Shown here piece after piece: positions 1 through 7,277 of a stretch of 26,553 nt of DNA. Below the pieces are notes generated by a model. The model saw only the letters and a list, made by a program, of their open reading frames with translations. It did no database searches and had not been told where the DNA came from. Both the position numbers and the translations under genes were made by a program. Where the stretch lies: positions 1 through 26,553 of the forward strand of contig LUJM01000115.1 in the NCBI GenBank assembly GCA_001689415.1, given 5' to 3'. Every line of letters starts with the position of its first letter. Within the stretch, counting starts at the first letter, position 1. Origin of the DNA: Bacteroidales bacterium M2. Its GTDB lineage: Bacteria; Bacteroidota; Bacteroidia; Bacteroidales; Muribaculaceae.

Positions 1-48
1 ACCCGGCCTATTTCGGACGGATACGTTTTTTGCGCTTATAACACGCTA

Positions 49-87
49 TAAAAAACAGGAGCGAGACTTACAAAATCGCGCTCCTGT
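49..87 (-). terminator. Rho-independent terminator of fba
   Basis: On the minus strand, 9-bp arms ACAGGAGCG (79-87) and CGCTCCTGT (55-63) enclose a 15-nt loop, and a T-run follows from the A-rich bases at 49-55. It lies about 20 bp after the fba stop codon, where a terminator is expected. Confidence 0.85.
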
Positions 88-106
88 ATATTATAAGGTA
101 TATATA

Positions 107-1105
107 TTATTCAGCTTTGCCAGCGCTACCGAGCACGTTGACGATTTTGTGACGGTAGAGTTTTTCCATGTTGTCGCGAGCCGGACCGAGGTATTTGCGG
201 GGGTCAAATTCACCGGGTTTTTCAGCGAATACACGACGAACGGCAGCAGTCATTGCCAAACGGCTGTCAGAGTCGATATTGATCTTGCAAACGGCGCTCT
301 TGGCGGCTTTGCGGAGCTGGTCTTCGGGAATACCGATTGCGTCGGGAAGTTTGCCACCGAACATGTTGATTGTATCAACCTCTTCCTGGGGTACAGAAGA
401 CGAACCGTGGAGAACGATGGGGAATCCGGGAAGTTTCTCCATAACTGCGTCGAGTACGTCGAATGCCAGGGGCGGGGGAACGAGCTTGCCTTCGGCATTG
501 CGGGTGCACTGTTCGGGAGTGAACTTGTAGGCACCGTGAGATGTACCGATCGAAATAGCCAGCGAGTCGCAGCCGGTACGGGTTGCGAAGTCGATAACTT
601 CCTCAGGATCAGTGTATGTGTGGTGGTCTGAAGATACTTCGTCTTCTACGCCTGCGAGAACACCGAGTTCACCTTCGACAGTTACGTCGAACTGGTGAGC
701 ATAATCTACTACCTGCTTGGTCAGAGCAACGTTTTCTTCGTAGGGAAGGTGGCTACCGTCGATCATAACCGAAGAGAAACCGAGGTCGATGCAGCTTTTG
801 CAGAGTTCGAAGCTGTCGCCGTGGTCGAGGTGCAGAACGATCTGGGGATTCTCCCAGCCAAGTTCTTTTGCGTATTCTACAGCACCCTGAGCCATGTAGC
901 GGAGAAGGGTAGCGTTGGCGTAGTTGCGGGCACCTTTGGAAACCTGAAGTATTACGGGTGATTTTTCTGCGCTTGCGGCTTTGATGATAGCCTGAAGCTG
1001 CTCCATGTTGTTGAAGTTGAAAGCGGGGATTGCATAACCGCCTTTGATAGCCTTCGAGAACATCTCGCGGGTGTTGACAAGGCCGAGTTCTTTATAACTT
1101 ACCAT
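107..1105 (-). CDS. fba: Class II fructose-1,6-bisphosphate aldolase
   Basis: Cytoplasmic zinc enzyme of glycolysis and gluconeogenesis that splits fructose-1,6-bisphosphate into dihydroxyacetone phosphate and glyceraldehyde-3-phosphate. The 332-residue product is collinear with Bacteroidales class II aldolases. Visible motifs are LHLDHGDS (residues 91-97, with Asp94 and zinc-ligand His95), GTSHGAYKF (zinc-ligand His190), VLHGSSSVP (His233) and INIDSDSRLA (substrate binding, about 275-284). I place the start at ATG 1105-1103 (MVSYKELGLV). The in-frame ATG 90 bp upstream would put the -7 promoter element inside the gene and add 30 residues the family lacks. Monocistronic, with its own promoter and terminator. 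The provirus left end is 255 bp upstream and points the same way. Confidence 0.96.
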   Translation of the reverse strand: MVSYKELGLVNTREMFSKAIKGGYAIPAFNFNNMEQLQAIIKAASAEKSPVILQVSKGARNYANATLLRYMAQGAVEYAKELGWENPQIVLHLDHGDSFELCKSCIDLGFSSVMIDGSHLPYEENVALTKQVVDYAHQFDVTVEGELGVLAGVEDEVSSDHHTYTDPEEVIDFATRTGCDSLAISIGTSHGAYKFTPEQCTRNAEGKLVPPPLAFDVLDAVMEKLPGFPIVLHGSSSVPQEEVDTINMFGGKLPDAIGIPEDQLRKAAKSAVCKINIDSDSRLAMTAAVRRVFAEKPGEFDPRKYLGPARDNMEKLYRHKIVNVLGSAGKAE

Positions 1106-1163
1106 TATAATTGTAATTAAAGGATATTTACCTGTACGAGATACGGCATAGCCGAATCCAGGC

Positions 1164-1196
1164 ACAAAGATACTTGTTTTTTTTGGATTGACCAAA
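1164..1196 (-). promoter_or_regulatory. Bacteroidetes-type promoter of fba
   Basis: On the minus strand, TATCTTTG (1164-1171) matches the TAnnTTTG -7 element and TTTG (1193-1196) matches the -33 element, 21 nt apart. This implies a leader of roughly 50 nt and supports the short fba start at 1105. Confidence 0.8.
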
Positions 1197-1243
1197 AATT
1201 TGTAGGCGCACTAATTCGACAACCGACAAATTCTGGATACATA

Positions 1244-1260
1244 TACATTATTATAATGTA
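1244..1260. repeat. 17-bp perfect palindrome upstream of fba
   Basis: TACATTATTATAATGTA has 8-bp arms around one central base. It lies in host DNA between the fba promoter and the provirus left end. It is too AT-rich and lacks a T-run for an intrinsic terminator, so an operator is possible. The rest of 1197-1359 holds no gene that I can see. Confidence 0.45.
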
Positions 1261-1359
1261 GCGATAATCGAATTCCTCAGATTATTCCCAATGTGTATAC
1301 CGTGCGAGAATCGCATATTTGGCGACTGCATTGAAATATCAGCCAAAAATCAAGATTAT

Positions 1360-2652
1360 TTATTTTCGATAATCTATATTATGATAAGGGCCTGTAATAC
1401 AGCCAATTATATCTAATTTTAACTTCTCTTTACGCTTTAGTGATAATCGTGTTAAATATTCATAAGGCACAAATTTGGATTGTAACAATTCTAAATCGGA
1501 CTTCTCAATATTTAATTTACAATCTGTAACACACTCATTAAGAAGTCTATTCACTACATGAGCATTAAATACAAGAGCAGGGCAGATACGACCTACAGTA
1601 GGTAAAAGCTTTTGTAGATAGATACGTGGAATTCGTACTTTTTGAATACCAATAGAGTCATCAAGATTTTTATACTTAACTTGAATAGTAGACTCGGAAG
1701 AATTTAAAATGAAATCTTTGTATAAGTCAATAAAAGGAACTGCCAAGCCTACTTTTTTAGGCATCTGGATAAAGAAAGGATTATAATGACCGTTATGGCG
1801 CTCTTTATTAATGATGAAATCATTATGATCATCGCAAATTATGTTTTTAGTAATATACTTAGTAACATAAGTGGCGAGAGCAATAGGATTTTTAGCAACT
1901 TGAAAATCAAATAAAACGCCATGGGGCCAAAATCCTTTCAAACGAGGTTGATTACAATATAAATCACTTGGATATATATCAAGCTTTTTAATTTTGTATA
2001 TCAATCCATTAGGATTGTGACAAGATAAAATGGCGTCATTAAGTTGCTCGAGTTTCGGCATGAACAAATCTTTAATCTGTACTAATTCATCGTTTGTAAG
2101 AGTGCAGTCAAAGAATAATATTCCGTGATAATGAGGCCGAAGAGAGTACCGAACATCAGTACCATATTCGCCAATATAAAGATTAGTAAAGGTAATCCTA
2201 CTATCAATATAGCGAGAGATATAAGTACGAAGTCTTTTAAAGGCTTGCGAGACATGTTCTTTATGTAATCCGTCAGAAGGTAAATATTTATCTGAATATG
2301 TGAGAGTATAAAAAACTACTGAGCCGGAATTGGCAGCATGAATTATAGACCGGGATCTAATTTCTTCACGGTAATCAAATTTACAATATTTACATTTACC
2401 ACAAGGAAGTAAACAATATAAAGGATGTTTAACACCGTTATAGATAAAATAGCTTAGAGCAACAATATCAGCAAGACAATCAGTAGGTAGTTCACGATAA
2501 GAAGAGATTAGATACTTGTGATCATCTGAATGTAAAAGAAAATCTTTCAAACGAGTGTATTCTGTGAACTCACTATAAAAAACAATCTTAACTCTCTCAT
2601 TAGAATGAATGAGAGATGATTGCGATACAATCAATGTGGGTTCGGAACACAT
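1360..2652 (-). CDS. Microvirus replication initiator VP4 (Rep), 3'-truncated by integration
   Basis: Rolling-circle replication initiator that nicks the phage origin. The integrated form is 430 residues. Motif I-like FYTLTY is at 114-119, the metal-binding HUH motif HYHGILF has His174 and His176, and motif III YVTKYITK carries the paired candidate nicking tyrosines Tyr262 and Tyr266, as in phiX174 gpA. A CGKCKYC cluster (Cys84, 87, 90) is usual for microviral Reps. The start is ATG 2652-2650; an in-frame ATG at 2769 lies upstream of the promoter and of an unrelated hairpin. The attachment core covers codons 424-429. Beyond it the frame runs into host DNA and adds only Arg-Lys before TAA at 1362-1360. 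The original 3' end is at 7278-7562, and the joined gene would encode 517 residues. Family confident; activity of the truncated form unknown. Confidence 0.93.
   Translation of the reverse strand: MCSEPTLIVSQSSLIHSNERVKIVFYSEFTEYTRLKDFLLHSDDHKYLISSYRELPTDCLADIVALSYFIYNGVKHPLYCLLPCGKCKYCKFDYREEIRSRSIIHAANSGSVVFYTLTYSDKYLPSDGLHKEHVSQAFKRLRTYISRYIDSRITFTNLYIGEYGTDVRYSLRPHYHGILFFDCTLTNDELVQIKDLFMPKLEQLNDAILSCHNPNGLIYKIKKLDIYPSDLYCNQPRLKGFWPHGVLFDFQVAKNPIALATYVTKYITKNIICDDHNDFIINKERHNGHYNPFFIQMPKKVGLAVPFIDLYKDFILNSSESTIQVKYKNLDDSIGIQKVRIPRIYLQKLLPTVGRICPALVFNAHVVNRLLNECVTDCKLNIEKSDLELLQSKFVPYEYLTRLSLKRKEKLKLDIIGCITGPYHNIDYRK
1362..1389 (+). other. attL, dif-like Xer recombination site
   Basis: Read as a 28-bp dif layout: left (XerC) arm ATTTTCGATAA (1362-1372), centre TCTATA (1373-1378), right (XerD) arm TTATGATAAGG (1379-1389). 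The 16-bp core GATAATCTATATTATG (1368-1383) recurs exactly at 7547-7562. By the position of the junction, the left arm is host-derived and the right arm is phage-derived and codes the last residues of the Rep reading frame. The right arm departs from the E. coli XerD arm TTATGTTAAAT at its outer end, as expected for a phage mimic. Assignment to Xer is inferred from sequence likeness and the absence of an integrase. Confidence 0.85.
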
Positions 2653-2682
2653 AATAAATAAAGTTTTTGTATTAACGTGCCA

Positions 2683-2713
2683 CAAAGATAGTACAATTGT
2701 GTCAGTTAAACAA
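2683..2713 (-). promoter_or_regulatory. Promoter of VP4, with a possible operator
   Basis: On the minus strand, TATCTTTG (2683-2690) fits the -7 element, and a TTG-containing -33 region ends at 2711-2713, 20 nt away. Immediately upstream, 2721-2733 (CGAGAATTTCTCG) is a 6+1+6 inverted repeat that could be an operator. The promoter puts the transcript start near 2675, just before ATG 2652. It is the only strong phage promoter I find, and in the circular genome it would drive every gene. Confidence 0.7.
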
Positions 2714-2767
2714 GATAAGACGAGAATTTCTCGGGATTTTTCACAAAAATCGACCGAACCCCAAACC

Positions 2768-2856
2768 AATTTGCATATACCGCAAATTATTACGCAGGTC
2801 TACGCCTGCTACACACTATAAAATAGGGTTGAGAATAAAAAAGTATAATAGTGTGT
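2768..2856. other. Three consecutive hairpins in the phage intergenic region
   Basis: Three perfect inverted repeats follow each other: AATTTGC/GCAAATT (2768-2774, 2782-2788), GCAGG/CCTGC (2794-2798, 2805-2809) and ACACACTAT/ATAGTGTGT (2811-2819, 2848-2856). They lie in the only long gap of a compact ssDNA phage, where complementary-strand and Rep-dependent origins and packaging signals are expected. No convincing gene is present here. Function is inferred from position only. Confidence 0.55.
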
Positions 2857-2908
2857 GTTATAGACTATAAATGCGATAAAAGAGTTTATAGAGTAGTTAG
2901 CTGAGGGC

Positions 2909-2999
2909 GTGCAATGTAGCATCGATGCAAAGGGGGCCCCCCCTAAGCTATGTAAGGAGCCCGGGGGGAACCCCCTACGCATCTATAGCTAAATTGCAC
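2909..2999. other. Large G/C-rich stem-loop, candidate origin or packaging structure
   Basis: A nested stem of about 91 nt pairs GTGCAAT (2909-2915) with ATTGCAC (2993-2999), TAGC (2917-2920) with GCTA (2988-2991), GATGC (2924-2928) with GCATC (2979-2983), GGGGG (2932-2936) with CCCCC (2971-2975), and C-rich 2937-2943 with GGGGGG 2963-2968. A 19-nt apex remains. The G/C runs stand out in an AT-rich phage. With no T-run at the end it is not a typical terminator. In a single-stranded genome it would fold strongly, so an origin or packaging role is likely but unproven. Confidence 0.6.
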
Positions 3000-3015
3000 T
3001 TTTACGTAGAAGAAT

Positions 3016-3049
3016 AAAAAATGCAACTCCATTAGAAACGAAGTTGCAT
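3016..3049 (-). terminator. Rho-independent terminator after VP2
   Basis: On the minus strand, ATGCAACT (3042-3049) pairs with AGTTGCAT (3021-3028) over a 13-nt loop and is followed by TTTTTT (3016-3021). It lies about 85 nt after the VP2 stop and would end the capsid operon. The stretch 3050-3132 holds no gene. Confidence 0.85.
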
Positions 3050-3132
3050 AATTTGAAATCCAAGTTGTAAAAAAATAACAGTACTAAAATGGGCCGACGT
3101 TACGCCCGGTCGATACGCCTAAAAGGCCGTTA

Positions 3133-4251
3133 TTACCAGGGTAATACAGCGCCAATTAGACTTGCTTGTGCTTTAAGAAGATTACTATATGTATCCAAAC
3201 CGTCAATAAGAATATGAGCATTTGTTGAACGTGTATCAGATTTCATTTTAGAGATAGATTCTTCAATAGCTTCTACTTGCTGCTTAGATAAATGAGATAA
3301 ACCGTATTGACGTAATTTATCATCATTTAGAGCATTTTGAAAATTATTTAAGTCAGTTTTGGAATGATTTAAAGCAGTTTGAGAATCTAAATTATTTTTT
3401 ACATGCTCGTTTACTTCAATATCACTATGATTTTTAGCAGCTTGGCTATTACGTTCATTAGTGCCAGCATCTAAAAAATTTTTCTCAGAATTTAGCAAAA
3501 AAGACAAGCGATAAGCCTCAACATCTTTTAGATGAGCAGAAGAAAATATATCCTGAATCGTTGCAACATCCTTCATTATGTTGGTAGATTGCTTCAATTC
3601 ATAAAAAGTATTCTCTTTTATAAGATAATCAGTCTGTTGATCGATCTGCTTAACACGGGCTTGTATTTCTTTTTGGCTATCTGACATAACATCGATACGC
3701 TTATTAATTTCCTGTTCTTGTGCAGCATCAACTTTAATTTGTTGGTTGCCAACATCAATACCTAATTGGGCTAATTTATCTACCCAAGGAATTTCGGTAA
3801 GCGTTTTTTCAGCTTCAGCATCATTTTTACGAGCTTGAGATTCAATAAGTCGAGCATTCAAATAAGATTGGCCGGCGGAAGACATACCAGTGAAGTCGGG
3901 TAGAGGAGTGCCAACACCATTATTAGAAAAAGCTGCTGCAGAATTACCACCAAAAGCAGCATTCTGAAAACCGCCAAAGGCCAAAGCAGGATTTAAGCCA
4001 GCTTTAGACAACCTATCTACAACTTGCTTAGGGTCATTATATGAATTAGTACGATTAAACATATCCAATTCAAAATCACGGCTTTTTTGCGCTTCATCAG
4101 CATTAAATTGACGATTTAAGGCGTTTTCTTCTTTCTGTGCCTTAATCTGTTTATTTGCTGATATAGCACTGCTGATAGAACTTAAAAGGCCACCAGCAGC
4201 GCCACCAATCCAAGATAAATCCATTTTAGCTTGTTTTTGCGATTCGGCCAT
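3133..4251 (-). CDS. Microvirus minor capsid / DNA pilot protein VP2
   Basis: VP2 is carried in the virion and is the equivalent of phiX174 protein H, which guides the genome across the host envelope. The 372-residue product has an N-terminal Gly/Ala/Ser-rich amphipathic or membrane-active stretch (about residues 14-33, GGAAGGLLSS), then the family signature around residues 68-95 (NSYNDPKQVVDRLSKAGLNP followed by ALAFGG). A long Gln/Lys/Asn-rich helical region follows (about 135-350) that should form coiled coil. The start overlaps the VP3 end by 26 nt, typical of compact microvirus genomes and consistent with translational coupling. A terminator follows. Confidence 0.93.
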   Translation of the reverse strand: MAESQKQAKMDLSWIGGAAGGLLSSISSAISANKQIKAQKEENALNRQFNADEAQKSRDFELDMFNRTNSYNDPKQVVDRLSKAGLNPALAFGGFQNAAFGGNSAAAFSNNGVGTPLPDFTGMSSAGQSYLNARLIESQARKNDAEAEKTLTEIPWVDKLAQLGIDVGNQQIKVDAAQEQEINKRIDVMSDSQKEIQARVKQIDQQTDYLIKENTFYELKQSTNIMKDVATIQDIFSSAHLKDVEAYRLSFLLNSEKNFLDAGTNERNSQAAKNHSDIEVNEHVKNNLDSQTALNHSKTDLNNFQNALNDDKLRQYGLSHLSKQQVEAIEESISKMKSDTRSTNAHILIDGLDTYSNLLKAQASLIGAVLPW

Positions 4252-4525
4252 AAGCTTCTGAGATATTTCCTTTACATTGTTCTTCGTAAGCTATAATATC
4301 ACCTACATCGACACCACGACGGAAAAGAAAAGGAACATCAGTAATTTGTGATATTTCACCGTCATCAAAATTGGATTCAGAAAGCAATTGCGAAGAAATA
4401 GGAACGCCCATATTACAAGAACGTTGCATATCTGAAGGAGTTGCAGCGAGGCCATCTTGGACAACGGTACGTGTGACATTATAAGCACGAGTACGGCGTG
4501 AAAATTTACGTAATGTAGAATTCAT
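4226..4525 (-). CDS. Microvirus internal scaffolding protein VP3
   Basis: Scaffold equivalent of phiX174 protein B, needed for procapsid assembly and then removed. The product is 99 residues: a basic N-terminus (RKFSRRTRAYNVTR) and the family-like segment DVPFLFRRGVDVGDIIAYEE near residues 63-82. It lies 18 nt after VP1 and overlaps VP2 by 26 nt. Assignment rests on gene order VP1-VP3-VP2, size and the short motif, as these proteins diverge quickly. Confidence 0.85.
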   Translation of the reverse strand: MNSTLRKFSRRTRAYNVTRTVVQDGLAATPSDMQRSCNMGVPISSQLLSESNFDDGEISQITDVPFLFRRGVDVGDIIAYEEQCKGNISEAYGRIAKTS

Positions 4526-4543
4526 AATGTTATATTTAAAATA

Positions 4544-6775
4544 TTACTCAAGTCGAGGAGTACCGAAGCGAGATATTTGACGCATCATTGTTATGTCAAA
4601 ATGAATCTGACCAAGGAAAGTATCTACGGGTTCACCGTTAACTTCATTAACTGTAAAAACATCATTCAAACTATCCGGGTCAACGGTTAAAAAGTCTGGA
4701 TTAATAGAAGGTACAGTATTAAATACTCGGCACATGAGGAAATTATTTAAAGTAGTACGAAATTGACCGTGAACTTCATCAGTAAATTGCAAATAATCGT
4801 ACCAGGCACGTTGATAACCAAAAGTAGAATTAAGATTTACACCTTGATTCAAAGCTTGTAAAGGACATACCTCATTATATTTAATAGGCTGAAAACCGAG
4901 GTGGTTGAATTCGGGTGTAAAGTAATCAAGATTCTCGTAGGTCTTAAGAAAATGCTTTGGTAGTAATTGAGAGTAGCAAGGAACGGGAACTACGGAAAGA
5001 ATACCGATAATATACCCGTTTTCATCACAGTATTTTTGAAAACCATGCTTACGACCACCAACACAAGAAAGCTGCCCGGCATAAGAACCAAGAGGGTCAT
5101 CAGCAGAAGGAGTAGTCTGATTTATTTGAGAAACATCTACGGTCTGAGTAATAGAGCCTATAAATTCGGGCATGTCTAAAACATCTTCAGCAATTGTAAC
5201 ACCAGTATGCGCTTTAATTTGGTCTTTATAACGCAATCCTATACGATACTTAGCCTCAAGATAACGTTGCAAGGAATTAACTCCGCGAAGGTCATTAATA
5301 GATATACCACTTGAAGCGAGTTTAACAAGAGTTTGATTAACATTACTGTCACGAGTAGTTGAGAAACCTATAACAGTATCACCGTCGGAATCAACACTTA
5401 ATTTAGATGTAACAGTATTGCCGTCAACATCCATGAAGGTAGCAACACCGGATGAAGTCAAGCCTACCAAAGGAGCGGGTCCATATTGAGGTGAGGTTAG
5501 AGCAGTGGTAAGAAAATCTTGCTCCCAATTACGTTTATAGAGTCTATAGGCTATGTTGTCAGTACCGCCTTTTTCGTTAGGTAAGAATCTATTAGGGTCA
5601 AAAACTCCGTCTACATACAAAGGATTGTTTCGAGAATCACGATAGAAAGAGTTATAAATTTGCTCATACGCCCTAAAAGGCAAAGCCGAGATATCAAAAG
5701 GAATATCATCAAGCAATTGTGTAGCCTCGTAAACTTGATTATCGACTGCAGTCTGAAGAAAATATTGAGGCTCTTCAGGAGAATATTCGAAATAAAAACC
5801 ATTTTTGTTTTTATAACGAGGTAAAGAACCAAAATTACCAGAATGATATGGGAAACTATGGAATTTAGAAGAAGTATTATCCATTAAATAAAAGCACAAC
5901 AGGCAAGATTGTTCGTGTGCAGCAGTGGGAATTTTATCCGGAATAATAAATAAACGTCCTTTATCGAGTAAGAATAAATCTTTTGCGAAGACTTCGTCAG
6001 AATATGACATATCGAAAGTATCTATACCACTAATTGCAGTAAGATTATTAAGACGACAAAAGACAGTCACCAAATTATAGTCTACACCATTTGAGCTATA
6101 ACCATTTTGGATAAGATTATAAAATTGTTCAAAATTGTTAGGTACAAAAGGAATGTAAGGTAATTCACGGCCGTCGGTAGTGATATCCTTGGGGAAATTG
6201 CTTATATCATTATAGGTATAAGACATAGGATTACTTGTTAATATTTCAGGTTGAACTAAGCACATCAAGTTAAACCCATTAAGGTTTGAAATACTGCGAC
6301 TACCAACTTTAACTCTGAAATTAAAAACAGAAGAGTTATCATACGGACCGGGATAGGCCATAATACCATGACCAATGACAGTACCGTCTCCAACGATTGT
6401 TGAAGGCAATCCAAGATAATCACCAAGCGAACCAGTTTGGATTTGTTTCAATTTTTCTTCACGAGAAAGAACAGGAAAACCGTCATGAGGTCCAACTCCA
6501 GTTATATAATTCTTCCAACCGGACCAAAGATTACGATTACGCACATAGAAAAAATCTACATGGGCTTTTAGTTTCGTTTGAATAGGAAATGCCGTAGGCA
6601 TAAAGCGCAAGCCGTAAGCTGCATTTATGCGAAAAGTATCACCCGGCAAAACTTCTTTACAAAGGCAGGGTATAAGATAACCAAGACGGCCAGTAAGGTT
6701 ATTTTGAAAACTACCGTCGTAGGCGTTACGCTTTAGATCGGGTACGTAAGCCTCACTTTTAGAATATACTCCCAT
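4544..6775 (-). CDS. Microvirus major capsid protein VP1
   Basis: Single jelly-roll capsid protein (phiX174 F equivalent, 60 copies per T=1 shell). The 743-residue product opens with the family-typical order: a loading region after residue 20, PGDTFRINAAYGLRFMPTAF, then KLKAHVDFFYVRNRNLWSGW with KNYITG. Near the C-terminus are GFQPIKYNEVCPLQA, RAWYDYLQFTDEVHGQFR and NPDFLT, also typical. It is much longer than phiX174 F (about 426 residues) and gokushovirus VP1 (roughly 530-560), so large surface insertions are likely; these are common in gut Bacteroidetes microviruses. It begins 2 nt after the small hydrophobic ORF and precedes VP3. The frame is intact. Confidence 0.96.
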   Translation of the reverse strand: MGVYSKSEAYVPDLKRNAYDGSFQNNLTGRLGYLIPCLCKEVLPGDTFRINAAYGLRFMPTAFPIQTKLKAHVDFFYVRNRNLWSGWKNYITGVGPHDGFPVLSREEKLKQIQTGSLGDYLGLPSTIVGDGTVIGHGIMAYPGPYDNSSVFNFRVKVGSRSISNLNGFNLMCLVQPEILTSNPMSYTYNDISNFPKDITTDGRELPYIPFVPNNFEQFYNLIQNGYSSNGVDYNLVTVFCRLNNLTAISGIDTFDMSYSDEVFAKDLFLLDKGRLFIIPDKIPTAAHEQSCLLCFYLMDNTSSKFHSFPYHSGNFGSLPRYKNKNGFYFEYSPEEPQYFLQTAVDNQVYEATQLLDDIPFDISALPFRAYEQIYNSFYRDSRNNPLYVDGVFDPNRFLPNEKGGTDNIAYRLYKRNWEQDFLTTALTSPQYGPAPLVGLTSSGVATFMDVDGNTVTSKLSVDSDGDTVIGFSTTRDSNVNQTLVKLASSGISINDLRGVNSLQRYLEAKYRIGLRYKDQIKAHTGVTIAEDVLDMPEFIGSITQTVDVSQINQTTPSADDPLGSYAGQLSCVGGRKHGFQKYCDENGYIIGILSVVPVPCYSQLLPKHFLKTYENLDYFTPEFNHLGFQPIKYNEVCPLQALNQGVNLNSTFGYQRAWYDYLQFTDEVHGQFRTTLNNFLMCRVFNTVPSINPDFLTVDPDSLNDVFTVNEVNGEPVDTFLGQIHFDITMMRQISRFGTPRLE

Positions 6776-6777
6776 AA

Positions 6778-6861
6778 TTAATTTTTATTTGATTTAAAAA
6801 AGTTTACAACACTTTCGAATAGAAAAGCGAGGAATGCAAGAATTTTAATTAGTTTATCCAT
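6778..6861 (-). CDS. 27-residue hydrophobic peptide, candidate membrane/lysis protein
   Basis: A small ORF fills the gap between the peptidase and VP1. ATG 6861-6859 overlaps the peptidase stop codon region in another frame by 8 nt, and TAA 6780-6778 lies 2 nt before the VP1 start. The peptide begins MDKLIKILAFLAFLFESVVN and ends in a polar Lys/Ser/Asn tail, so it looks like one short transmembrane or amphipathic helix with a positive N-terminus. I do not recognise a family. The exact fit between neighbours and the hydrophobic pattern argue that it is translated; a role in lysis or membrane binding is inference. Confidence 0.55.
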   Translation of the reverse strand: MDKLIKILAFLAFLFESVVNFFKSNKN

Positions 6862-7276
6862 AAACTTGTAAATTATCAAAACTCAAATGAATATAATTAG
6901 AATGTATCTCTTTATAGCGGATTTCAAAAGGCTCGATATCCTGATATTCTTTAACTGCCTGAACAAGGTCTAACATGTCATCAATATCGAGAGGAGCAAT
7001 ATCGACAGCACACATTTTTAAATGGTCAGAATACTTAGCACCATGAACAGCCGTATTTAAGTCTGTATTACGATATCCGCTTGTTATACGAATGCACTTA
7101 CCAAACAAAGCGCGGATAATCTCAAGACGCATGGAAATCTTTACGGCTCTAGCTATAAAGATAGGATTTAGGAAAAATGAACCGCGATTAGGGACAAAAA
7201 ATTTGTCCTGCTGGGTGTTATAGAACTCACTTAGTTTAAAATGAGGTGTAACGTTAAAATCGTGATATGTAGCCAT
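6854..7276 (-). CDS. Phage M15-family peptidase (D-Ala-D-Ala carboxypeptidase-like)
   Basis: A 140-residue zinc peptidase-like protein expected to cut peptidoglycan cross-links, for lysis or for entry. Visible are ITSGYRN (64-70), SDHLKMCAVDI (83-93, with putative zinc ligands His85 and Asp92) and NYIHLSF (third ligand His130). The usual HxxGxAxD has Met in place of Gly, otherwise in register. The start is ATG 7276-7274 (MATYHDFN), 1 nt after the stop of the split VP4 3' end; an upstream ATG at 7324 would overlap VP4 coding sequence. In the circular phage it directly follows VP4. In the integrated form no strong promoter is seen before it. Confidence 0.87.
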   Translation of the reverse strand: MATYHDFNVTPHFKLSEFYNTQQDKFFVPNRGSFFLNPIFIARAVKISMRLEIIRALFGKCIRITSGYRNTDLNTAVHGAKYSDHLKMCAVDIAPLDIDDMLDLVQAVKEYQDIEPFEIRYKEIHSNYIHLSFDNLQVYG

Positions 7277-7277
7277 T

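Noticed and set aside
149..631. 160-residue ORF antisense to fba, and several similar long antisense ORFs over gdhA, the permease and the T9SS gene
   Set aside because: All lie opposite well-recognised genes, so they are frame shadows caused by codon bias.
1106..1195. Longer fba start at 1195
   Set aside because: The extension covers the -7 promoter element and adds 30 residues absent from class II aldolases of this type.
2653..2769. Upstream ATG at 2769 extending VP4 by 39 residues
   Set aside because: The VP4 promoter (-7 at 2683-2690) lies inside this extension, and the added residues do not resemble a Rep N-terminus. ATG 2652 fits the promoter and the phage gap.
2943..3035. 29-residue ORF through the G/C-rich stem on the minus strand
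   Set aside because: Its frame is dictated by the hairpin arms and terminator, and the peptide has no coding character.
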